Of a stretch of 40,561 nucleotides of DNA, positions 34,530 to 40,561 are shown piece by piece. Origin of the DNA: Lachnospiraceae bacterium (GTDB taxonomy: Bacteria; Bacillota; Clostridia; Lachnospirales; Lachnospiraceae); the NCBI GenBank assembly GCA_016288495.1, contig JAEEZH010000207.1, positions 1 to 40,561 on the forward strand, given 5' to 3'. The translations under genes were made by a program, and so were the position numbers. The notes beneath the pieces are model-generated. The model made no database searches. It saw only the letters and a program-made list of their open reading frames with translations, and was not told the origin of the DNA. Each line of letters starts with the position of its first letter. Within the stretch, counting starts at the first letter, position 1.

Positions 34530-35135
34530 TTATCCCTTAAGTTCCAGCAGTATCTTATGATAAACCTTCTGACACCTGACCACCGTGTCATCCAGCATCT
34601 CATCCGCCGCCTTGTTCATCCTATCGGCTGTACTTCTGTCCTTCATCATCTTTGTATTGATATAGACATTCATCACAGCGCCCTCAATGGCAGCCCTGGC
34701 CAGAGTCGCAGCCACCGCCACATCTGAAACGGCAAGCCTCGAACCCTTTTCGGCCAGCTCCTCCAGCATGGGGACCAGCAGCACTATCTCCTTCATCAGG
34801 TTCAGGGGAGTATCGGCTGCATCCTTAAGAGCCTTTTCCAGGATCTCATCCCTTCCCGGCTCATCCTTTGGAATGGAATACGCCTTTGACAAAGGCTCAA
34901 AGGCCTCGGCATCTTTTTTTATGAATGCATACAGGCTTTCTCTTCTGATACAGGCCTGGGCAATGATCCTCTCTATATCCTCCTGATACTCGGCATACTT
35001 CTTTTTCCCGCTGGTGAGATTCCCCACCATGGAACAAAGGGCAGACGAAAGGGCCGCCACAAGGGCGCTGACACCGCCGCCGCCGGGCACGGGATCGGAT
35101 GATGAAAGATCCAGAAGAAACTGTTCTGTGTTCAT
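34530..35135 (-). CDS. fchA: Methenyltetrahydrofolate cyclohydrolase of the cyclodeaminase family
   Basis: The 201-residue all-helical protein belongs to the formiminotransferase-cyclodeaminase C-terminal family. The hallmark SSDPVPGGGGVSALVAALSS is at the N-terminus. FchA converts methenyl-THF to 10-formyl-THF in clostridial one-carbon metabolism. It lies 9 nt before folD and 22 nt after the OFA transporter. Cyclodeaminase on formimino-THF is the alternative activity. The pairing with a FolD lacking its cyclohydrolase lysine favours cyclohydrolase. Confidence 0.9.
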   Translation of the reverse strand: MNTEQFLLDLSSSDPVPGGGGVSALVAALSSALCSMVGNLTSGKKKYAEYQEDIERIIAQACIRRESLYAFIKKDAEAFEPLSKAYSIPKDEPGRDEILEKALKDAADTPLNLMKEIVLLVPMLEELAEKGSRLAVSDVAVAATLARAAIEGAVMNVYINTKMMKDRSTADRMNKAADEMLDDTVVRCQKVYHKILLELKG

Positions 35136-35157
35136 TGGTCTGTTTCCTTATACTTAA

Positions 35158-36534
35158 TTACTTCTTTGCGTCGTTAGGCTTTACAAGGAAGAGTGACATG
35201 CAAAGAGCCACGACGTAGAGGGCCAGAGTCACATAGAGAACGGTCTGATAACCCACGGGGTTTACCTCATATATGTGGTCTGCGACTCCACCCGCTGCAA
35301 TGGCAGCATCCTTGGTCTCATACATAACATTTTCAAAAAGATACATCGGGGTACCGAAATGCTTTACGATCCATGAAGCCATCTGGTTTCCCGACAATCC
35401 GGCAAAAGCCCAAGCTGAAAGGGTGATACCATGAATGGCGGAAATGCTGCTCATACCGTAATGATCGGAAAGCAGTGTGGGCACATTTGAAAAGCCTCCG
35501 CCGTAGCCTGCATTCACTACATAAACCAGGATGAGAGTAAGGACCGCAAGGGGCATATTGCCAAGTCCGTTCTTTATTCCGCCGGTCACAAGCACCAGAA
35601 GCGTAAATACGATCGAAAGGATGAAGATGAGCTTGTAAATGGTATTCCTGTCCTTCATGGAATCAGCCCAGGCCGAAAAGCCCAGTCTGCCGCCTGCGTT
35701 GAACACAGCGGATACGGTGGAAAGAATACCGGCTATGGCAGCAAATCCGAGACATTTGAAGATCATCTTCTCCTGGCTGATAAGTGCCAGACCGCAGGTG
35801 ATATTTATATAGAACATAACCCAGATACCCACATAGTTGCTAAGGGGTCTTGTCTTAAGTACATCCATGATCTTTGGCTTGTCCTTATCATCCTGAGGCT
35901 CAACCCAGCCTGCAGGCTTTTTAAGGAGAAGGTGTCCCAGGAACATCATCACAAAATACACGCCGGCAAGTATCATGAACATCTTCCATATACCGCCCTC
36001 TCCCAGGCCGTCCAGCATGGAGGTCATGATAGGTGAGGCGATGGCCTTTGCCGCTCCGAATCCTGCAACCGCAAGTCCGGTAGCCAGACCTTTACGATCC
36101 TGGAACCAGAGCATCAGCGCCTTAACGGGAGAAAGATAACCTGTTCCGAGACCTACGCCCATGATGAAACCGTAGCATAAATATATTCCGATAAGTGCCA
36201 CAGGACTGCCCTGATGGGTACCGCCGTATCGGATAAAGAAGCCTGTTCCGAACATACCCAGTGCAAAACAGATGGTGGCGATGAGCGAGGACTTATGGAT
36301 GTCCTTTTCCACTATATTGCCAAGGAAAGCCGCACTCATACCCAGGAAAAATATGGCAAAAGAGAACGCCCACTCAGTGGCTCCCTTTGAAAAACCTATG
36401 TAATCCGCTATCTCCTGACTGAACAGGGACCAGCAATACACAGTACCTATGCTGCAGTGCAGAAGCAGCGCGGGTATCGCACCGCGGATCCATTTGTTTT
36501 CACGCCATCCTCCGGCATTCTTGTTATCAGACAT
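35158..36534 (-). CDS. MFS transporter of the oxalate/formate antiporter (OFA) family
   Basis: I use the ATG at 36532-36534 (MSDNKNAGGWRENKWIRG, AGGAGG upstream), giving 458 residues and about 12 membrane segments. Family marks are HCSIGTVYCWSLFSQEI in helix 1, GLGTGYLSPVKALMLWFQDRKGLATGLAVAGFG (in part: GYLSPVKALMLWF), and NAGYGGGFSNVPTLLSDHYG in the second half. OFA members exchange carboxylates such as oxalate and formate. The operon with fchA and folD makes formate a reasonable substrate guess, unproven by sequence. Confidence 0.88.
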   Translation of the reverse strand: MSDNKNAGGWRENKWIRGAIPALLLHCSIGTVYCWSLFSQEIADYIGFSKGATEWAFSFAIFFLGMSAAFLGNIVEKDIHKSSLIATICFALGMFGTGFFIRYGGTHQGSPVALIGIYLCYGFIMGVGLGTGYLSPVKALMLWFQDRKGLATGLAVAGFGAAKAIASPIMTSMLDGLGEGGIWKMFMILAGVYFVMMFLGHLLLKKPAGWVEPQDDKDKPKIMDVLKTRPLSNYVGIWVMFYINITCGLALISQEKMIFKCLGFAAIAGILSTVSAVFNAGGRLGFSAWADSMKDRNTIYKLIFILSIVFTLLVLVTGGIKNGLGNMPLAVLTLILVYVVNAGYGGGFSNVPTLLSDHYGMSSISAIHGITLSAWAFAGLSGNQMASWIVKHFGTPMYLFENVMYETKDAAIAAGGVADHIYEVNPVGYQTVLYVTLALYVVALCMSLFLVKPNDAKK

Positions 36535-36629
36535 CTTCCTTTTCCTCCTATGTAAACAATAGCTTATATCCGGTCTCTCCGAGCTTTTTCCGGAGAAACA
36601 TAATTGGCTTCTGACCAAAAATCTTACTT

Positions 36630-36658
36630 ATTCTATCAGACAGAACTATTGTTGTCAA
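36630..36658 (-). promoter_or_regulatory. Promoter of the OFA-fchA-folD operon
   Basis: Minus-strand TTGACA (36653-36658), 17-nt spacer, TAGAAT (36630-36635). The roughly 95-nt leader holds a small CTCCG/CGGAG hairpin. The region also lies just beyond the stop of the 36681 gene, and no terminator separates them. Confidence 0.85.
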
Positions 36659-36663
36659 ACAAT
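36648..36663. promoter_or_regulatory. 16-bp perfect dyad over the -35 box (candidate operator)
   Basis: ATTGTT-GTCA-AACAAT is a perfect inverted repeat (6-bp arms, 4-bp centre) overlapping the -35 hexamer. It is a natural repressor-site geometry. The regulator is unknown. It is shorter than a Rex box. Confidence 0.5.
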
Positions 36664-36680
36664 TATCAAGTAGTGCGGAC

Positions 36681-39218
36681 TCACAGCTCCACAGTTACCT
36701 TGCCGGTAAAGTTGTTCATGCCTTCGATGACTGCCTTTCCGTCCTTGATCTCCAGCAATCTGAAATCCTTTTTGGAAAGCTTAAGCTCTTTTCCGTCTAC
36801 GACCGCAGTCAGGCCGGACACCTTCGACTTTGCCTTATTTGTCTTTACCGTGAACTTCGTGGCCCTTTCCAGATCAGCCGGCTTTATCTCATAGGTAAAG
36901 GGATGTGCCTTCAGGTATTTGTTTATCACCTTTATATCGGACTTAAGCTTCTTCTTATCCTCCGCACTCACGCCTTTTTTGAGTTTGAGCTGCAGGATCA
37001 CCGACGGAGTTTTATTCGGTTTGACGGGAACCACCTTGTTGTTCTTATCCTTTGCCGTGATCTGGGCAAATTTATCAAAATCACCCTTAATTAAGATCTC
37101 CACATCTGCTGTGGTGCCCTTACCCTGTTTTGAATACTTTGTCACATGCTTCGTACTGTTATAGGATACAGAGCGTACCATTACCACATTCATGGAAATG
37201 CTGCTGCCTTCCGCCTTTACATCGATAACATTGTAAACCGATGATATGGGGATAATGAGTGAATTTTTATCTGTAACCTCATTCTTTCCCTCGGCATCCG
37301 AATATATCTTTCCGGTTTTTTCATCTTCCCAATACTCTTTGGTTCCGTCCTTTTCCATGGTGGGCGTCACCTCAGCATGATGAGTCAGCACCGGCTTTAT
37401 GGGCTCATCGCCGCCACCGCCGCCTTTTCCGGGCTTTGAGGGCTCATCGGGATCCTTTTCGACAATAAATTTAATAACTGAATAATATTCCGGTTTGACG
37501 GCTTCACTGCCAAGCAGCTTGCGGGCACCCTCACTCAGCGTCATGTCGGTATTCTTTTTTAGACTCCCATTGGGAAGAAGCTTTATGACAGACTTATTTC
37601 CATCGAAAGAAGACTCCAGATCATTGGTACCGTCCTTATCGATATCCGTCTTAAGCGCCCAATAATCACCGCTGATCTTTATATCCCCGGCATTGGCTGC
37701 CGCCAGAACGGAGGCCGTTATCCTTCTTATCACATCTATATCCGTAAGAGTGACCGATCTGTCATCATTCGTAAAATCAAGCGTATATTCACCGAAATCG
37801 TAATTTGCCCCCACCTTTACAGTCAGGTCGCCGTAATAGGAAGCACCTGTCGCACCCGAAGATATCGCATTTTTTTCAAGCTCAAACATGCCTTCTCCCG
37901 AAGAAACGGAATTCAGTCTGAATACACCCCCCGGGCCCGGCAAAGGATATACTATATAAGTATTATCGCTTTTTACCACCCTTATGTCATATTTTTCGTC
38001 TTTGTCAAGATCGCACCTGAATTCGGTGCCGGTGTCATTCAAGGGATCACAGGTCACCGTCCGTCCGTCAAGGCCCTTAAGAGTATTATAAAATTCATCC
38101 GTTACAGTCAACCCGCCATCAGCCGAAACAAGGGACTCCTCGGTAAGATCGGCTGTATAGGCTGTGCGGTCGCAATGACAGGAAGGTCCGGCCAGCAATG
38201 CTTCAGAGGCCACCACCTGGCTTCCCTCCTCTTCCCCGGGCTCCATGATCTTCGTACCTCCTTCAGGTACCGTTCCTTTTTCAGGGCTTAATATATCCAC
38301 ATCAGGGTCTATGGTCAAAGTCTCCTGTGCCCAGACAGCCCCGGAATTAGCCGCTCCTTTCCCGCCTTTTGCTCTAACCAGACCGTCCTTTATCGTGATC
38401 GAGCCACCGGTACTATAACCGAACAGAGCTCTGCCGTTTTCAGCAGTGACATTAACTGCGCCTCCGTTTATGACTATACTGTTTGACACTATGCCTTCCG
38501 AATCACCGTTTGCATATGCCTCCACAGCCCCGCCATCCACGGTAAAGCTTTTTCCTGCCCATATTACGTCGGGATAGTTACTGGACGGATCCGTCAGAGT
38601 AGCATGTACGCACCCGCTCTTTACACTGACCGCTCCGTCTGCTTCTACGGAATAAAGGGCATTTGCACCCTCAGCCTTTGCATAAACCTCTTCACAGTCA
38701 AATACAAGATTAGCTCCGCCTGCATATATAGCCTTTTTTTTTCCTTCAAATTCAAGGGAAGTGCCCTTTAACGTAATGGTCGGTTCCAATGTGGTCGAAA
38801 ATACATAAAGACCGTAATCAGCTTCGTTTGTAAATCCGCCTTCTCCATCGATCGTCAGATCAACAGCGCCTGAGACATAGAGCTGTGCTCCCTCATGTGT
38901 ACCGTTGGGCTGGGCACCGTCTTTAAGCAGGAGGGTATTTTTCTCGGGATCATAACTTGCCTTTCCCTTTTTTGTGGGAAGGTTATCCATGATGCTGCTG
39001 GTTATCCTGGTGCTGCCGTACCATATGGGATATTCCTCTATCTCCGAAAGACTGTTCTTTTTATCGGTAAGTCCCGTAGTCTTAAAGTATATCGCATCGA
39101 CCTCCGTTGCAGCAGATACCGTCTGCAAAGAGCCGACCCCCGGCAGGCCCGTGATCATCATGACAGCAGACATTAAAAAAGCTGATACCGATTTAAATAT
39201 CCTCATATTATTCTTCAT
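36681..39218 (-). CDS. Secreted beta-helix / carbohydrate-binding-like repeat protein
   Basis: I use the ATG at 39216-39218 (AGGAGG 5 nt upstream, MKNNMRIFKSVSAF), 845 residues. The signal peptide ends near VSAA (34-37). From about 90 to 330 there are short beta-helix-like turns (VDLTIDGEGGF, SGCVHATL, FTVDGGAVEAYA, IVINGGAVNVTA, GSITIKDGLVRA), like the clostridial carbohydrate-binding-domain family. A Gly-rich hinge (KGGGGGDEP) is followed by the HHAEVTPTMEKDGTKEYW ... KIYSDAEGK module, often seen in Lachnospiraceae surface proteins. A Lys-rich C-terminal domain ends in NNFTGKVTVEL. No LPXTG or membrane anchor is seen. It is expressed from its own promoter. Confidence 0.82.
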   Translation of the reverse strand: MKNNMRIFKSVSAFLMSAVMMITGLPGVGSLQTVSAATEVDAIYFKTTGLTDKKNSLSEIEEYPIWYGSTRITSSIMDNLPTKKGKASYDPEKNTLLLKDGAQPNGTHEGAQLYVSGAVDLTIDGEGGFTNEADYGLYVFSTTLEPTITLKGTSLEFEGKKKAIYAGGANLVFDCEEVYAKAEGANALYSVEADGAVSVKSGCVHATLTDPSSNYPDVIWAGKSFTVDGGAVEAYANGDSEGIVSNSIVINGGAVNVTAENGRALFGYSTGGSITIKDGLVRAKGGKGAANSGAVWAQETLTIDPDVDILSPEKGTVPEGGTKIMEPGEEEGSQVVASEALLAGPSCHCDRTAYTADLTEESLVSADGGLTVTDEFYNTLKGLDGRTVTCDPLNDTGTEFRCDLDKDEKYDIRVVKSDNTYIVYPLPGPGGVFRLNSVSSGEGMFELEKNAISSGATGASYYGDLTVKVGANYDFGEYTLDFTNDDRSVTLTDIDVIRRITASVLAAANAGDIKISGDYWALKTDIDKDGTNDLESSFDGNKSVIKLLPNGSLKKNTDMTLSEGARKLLGSEAVKPEYYSVIKFIVEKDPDEPSKPGKGGGGGDEPIKPVLTHHAEVTPTMEKDGTKEYWEDEKTGKIYSDAEGKNEVTDKNSLIIPISSVYNVIDVKAEGSSISMNVVMVRSVSYNSTKHVTKYSKQGKGTTADVEILIKGDFDKFAQITAKDKNNKVVPVKPNKTPSVILQLKLKKGVSAEDKKKLKSDIKVINKYLKAHPFTYEIKPADLERATKFTVKTNKAKSKVSGLTAVVDGKELKLSKKDFRLLEIKDGKAVIEGMNNFTGKVTVEL

Positions 39219-39271
39219 GTCAACCTCCTTAGGGCTTTGTGTGTATTCGTTGATCAAAGTACAACCGGCTA

Positions 39272-39280
39272 CATTATATC
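39272..39280 (-). promoter_or_regulatory. Extended -10 promoter of the 845-residue secreted-protein gene
   Basis: Minus-strand TGATATAAT (TATAAT at 39272-39277) lies about 54 nt before the start codon. There is a T-tract but no clear -35 hexamer. The surrounding GAGAATGTGATATAATG nearly equals the box before the EAL gene. Confidence 0.55.
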
Positions 39281-39351
39281 ACATTCTCCGTACAAAAAAA
39301 GTGTCTAAAAAAAATATATCAGACAAATAAAGAAATAATTTTAAAAAACAC

Positions 39352-39380
39352 TTGACAAAGAACATTCCTTTTAATATTAT
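39352..39380 (+). promoter_or_regulatory. Promoter of the tRNA-Pro gene
   Basis: TTGACA (39352-39357), 17-nt spacer, TATTAT (39375-39380), about 38 nt before the tRNA. TATAAT at 39378-39383 is an alternative -10 at a 20-nt spacing. It is divergent from the secreted-protein promoter. Confidence 0.85.
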
Positions 39381-39418
39381 AATACGGTGTCGTTCGCGAG
39401 ATGACGCATATCATATTT

Positions 39419-39493
39419 CGGGGTGTGGCTCAGTTTGGCTAGAGCGCTACATTAGGGATGTAGAGGCCGCAAGTTCGAATCTTGTCACTCCGA
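39419..39493 (+). tRNA. tRNA-Pro with anticodon AGG
   Basis: A complete cloverleaf is present. The acceptor is CGGGGTG with CACTCCG (one G-U). The D-stem is GCTC/GAGC, and the anticodon stem CTACA/TGTAG holds loop TTAGGGA (anticodon AGG). The T-arm is GCAAG-TTCGAAT-CTTGT, with discriminator A73. C1-G72, A73 and G37 are the usual bacterial tRNA-Pro marks. CCA is not encoded. Most bacterial tRNA-Pro have U, G or C at position 34, so A34 is unusual and would need deamination to inosine for wide reading. Confidence 0.93.
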
Positions 39494-39494
39494 T

Positions 39495-39533
39495 AAAAGA
39501 AAAGGACCATGCAAGGCATGGTTCTTTTCTTTT
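39495..39533 (+). terminator. Strong terminator of the tRNA-Pro gene
   Basis: An 18-bp stem (39495-39512 with 39516-39533, one G-U pair) has a 3-nt loop, with T-rich sequence in the 3' arm (CTTTTCTTTT). It begins two bases after the tRNA. Confidence 0.88.
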
Positions 39534-39566
39534 ACTGAATAATAAACTTCATCCTTGTGATCATTA

Positions 39567-39682
39567 CTACATCCTTAATCAGGGATGTAGAGGCTGCAAA
39601 ACCGTCCGGGGGACGGTTTTGGGGAGCGGTTTGCCGAGCTATGCGAGGCTGCGACCTGATAAGTTCGAATCTTGTCACTCCG
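39567..39682 (+). pseudogene. Decayed, interrupted copy of the tRNA-Pro 3' half
   Basis: AGGGATGTAGAGGC (39581-39594) and the 22-nt block AAGTTCGAATCTTGTCACTC-CG (39661-39682) are identical to 39454-39467 and 39471-39492 of the intact tRNA. In this copy the two blocks are 63 nt further apart, and the anticodon loop has 8 extra bases. The D-arm and 5' acceptor are absent, so it cannot fold as a normal tRNA, although its T-arm still pairs over 6 bp. Confidence 0.8.
39598..39652 (+). repeat. Hairpin insertion with flanking 8-bp direct repeats inside the tRNA copy
   Basis: AAAACCGTCC-GGG-GGACGGTTTT is a perfect 10-bp hairpin (39598-39620), followed by a GC-rich segment. GAGGCTGC occurs just before it (39590-39597) and at its end (39645-39652), like a target-site duplication. 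This suggests a small REP/MITE-like insertion. No terminal repeats of a known family were recognised. Confidence 0.6.
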
Positions 39683-39820
39683 TTCAAGGTTACGCTTAAC
39701 AACGAAGGATCTGAACCGGTTGTTCGCGAACATGTTGATACCATGAGATGGGTTGCCCTTCGTGAGGACAAAGACGGCAACACTTTCGCCGCTGAATTTG
39801 AGATGACAAAGGTTAAATAA
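39683..39820 (+). pseudogene. 3' end of an unidentified coding gene
   Basis: The frame FKVTLNNEGSEPVVREHV ... FAAEFEMTKVK-stop looks protein-like (regular codon choice, amphipathic pattern). It begins exactly at the end of the tRNA-like block and has no start or ribosome binding site of its own. I do not recognise the family. It is best read as the C-terminal remnant of a gene cut off by the same event that left the tRNA fragment. Confidence 0.45.
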
Positions 39821-39849
39821 TGAACTAAAGTACAAAGGGGTATACATCT

Positions 39850-40437
39850 ATGAAAAAGTTAAATCCCTTGAGAAAGATCCATCTGCTCCTGATGATCGTC
39901 CTGCTCTTCTGCAGCGGTTTTTCCACTGTTGTTTTCTTCGGTGGCTTTGAATTTGCCGTTGCAGGCAAAGACAAGTTGGAAGTCATCTTAACCGGTTGTA
40001 CCACCCTGACGGTAATGGTCATGCTTCTCACCGGAGTCGTCTATCTGATCGGCGGATACAAAAAAAACGCCGCTGTCTACTACAAGGTGTTTATCCTTTT
40101 GATGGTTCTTGTTACCCTTATCGATCTCATAACGAATATGGTCTGCGCTACGATGAACGTCCTTCTTATCATCAGATGCGCCCTTTTCGCCATCAAGATC
40201 ATCTTTCTCCTGCTGCTGGCCTTCGGAAAAGACCTGGGACGGGAAAAGACCCGGATTATTCTCTATGTGATCATCGGTCTTGACATCGCAGGTATGATCG
40301 TGATGCTGATCATTATGTCCGGTACAGGGTTTGATTTCAAACTCATAGGTGTTATCGCAGCTCTGGTCGCAGATGTCACCCTGGGTCTGGCAATCCACGG
40401 CAAATATTCTGATAAGAAAAGCCGCGGAAGAATCTGA
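39850..40437 (+). CDS. Six-TM membrane protein of unknown function
   Basis: This 195-residue protein has six predicted membrane helices (about 10-33, 43-70, 77-101, 102-127, 135-159, 165-185) and a basic C-terminal tail (KYSDKKSRGRI). No motif or family is recognised. The ribosome binding site is AAAGGGG, 9 nt before the ATG. It is the only plausible intact protein gene on the plus strand here, and it stands alone behind the gene remnant. Confidence 0.75.
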   Translation: MKKLNPLRKIHLLLMIVLLFCSGFSTVVFFGGFEFAVAGKDKLEVILTGCTTLTVMVMLLTGVVYLIGGYKKNAAVYYKVFILLMVLVTLIDLITNMVCATMNVLLIIRCALFAIKIIFLLLLAFGKDLGREKTRIILYVIIGLDIAGMIVMLIIMSGTGFDFKLIGVIAALVADVTLGLAIHGKYSDKKSRGRI

Positions 40438-40561
40438 CCTCTATTTGTGATCCTGTTATAATCGTCACGTAAACCATCAAAACTGCTAAAGATACCGGTA
40501 CAACTGATTTTCAAAAACTGAAACACGGCCCACATGTTTTTCATGATGCTCTCGAGGGAGT
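40438..40561. other. Right-end intergenic stretch
   Basis: These 124 nt follow the membrane protein. A TGTTATAAT (40454-40462) resembles an extended -10 on the plus strand, but no gene start can be confirmed before the window ends. No terminator hairpin is evident. Confidence 0.3.

Noticed and set aside
39598-39652. Group I intron or archaeal-type tRNA intron in the tRNA copy
   Set aside because: The insert is far too short for a group I intron, and the copy lacks the 5' half of a tRNA, so splicing to a functional tRNA is not possible.
40454-40462. TGTTATAAT resembling an extended -10 promoter near the right edge
   Set aside because: No -35 box and no confirmed downstream gene within the window.
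40263-40544. Minus-strand frame beginning MKNMWAVFQFLKISC
   Set aside because: Most of it lies opposite the six-TM protein, and no ribosome binding site precedes it; the first 40 codons look like chance coding.
1-40561. CRISPR array, insertion sequence or prophage
   Set aside because: No regularly spaced direct repeats, transposase, integrase or phage structural genes were seen on either strand.

Overview
The window looks like a chromosomal segment of a Lachnospiraceae-type member of the Clostridia. The inference rests on protein style (a divergent PEP carboxykinase, a DUF5684 membrane protein, secreted beta-helix proteins with clostridial-type C-termini, a FolD/FchA pair), on AGGAGG-type ribosome binding sites and on TTGACA/TATAAT promoters. 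No species can be named. Almost everything lies on the minus strand. Only a tRNA, its decayed copy, a gene remnant and one membrane protein at the right end are on plus. No CRISPR array, integrase, transposase or rRNA was seen.

Region by region, from left to right (minus-strand genes run right to left). 1-598 is the 5' part of a PEP carboxykinase-like gene with its own promoter. 715-6980 is argS followed at 9 nt by late cobalamin genes: cbiB, cobT, a MATE exporter, a small Cys-rich protein and cobS. 7013-15914 holds a GT2 glycosyltransferase, ilvE, a small conserved protein, carA, carB and a membrane EAL/degenerate-GGDEF protein. 15960-18108 holds a beta-CASP metallo-hydrolase and a DUF5684 membrane protein. 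18307-23745 is a single 1812-residue secreted beta-helix protein with its own terminator.

23864-33518 is the translation operon rimP-nusA-ylxQ-infB-rbfA-nrnA, extended by a Na/Pi cotransporter and an SH3/NlpC-P60 hydrolase. It is driven by a perfect-hexamer promoter at 33596-33625 and closed by a terminator at 23823-23856. ylxR, normally between nusA and ylxQ, is absent. 33666-36534 is a one-carbon operon of an OFA-family transporter, fchA and folD. FolD lacks the cyclohydrolase lysine, which fits the adjacent separate cyclohydrolase. 36681-39218 is a second secreted beta-helix protein.

39219-39849 holds divergent promoters, a tRNA-Pro with the rare anticodon AGG and a strong terminator. These are followed by a broken second copy of the tRNA 3' half, interrupted by a hairpin insertion bounded by 8-bp direct repeats, and by the 3' end of an unidentified gene. 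A six-TM membrane protein closes the window.

A short palindromic repeat (TGTCATYCTGAG...GAAGRATCTT) recurs between genes. In two places it supplies the stop codon of a gene, and in one it also supplies the ribosome binding site of the next. The most notable observations are the interrupted tRNA copy with its A34 parent tRNA, the FolD substitution paired with FchA, the missing ylxR, and the repeat acting as a donor of gene ends.
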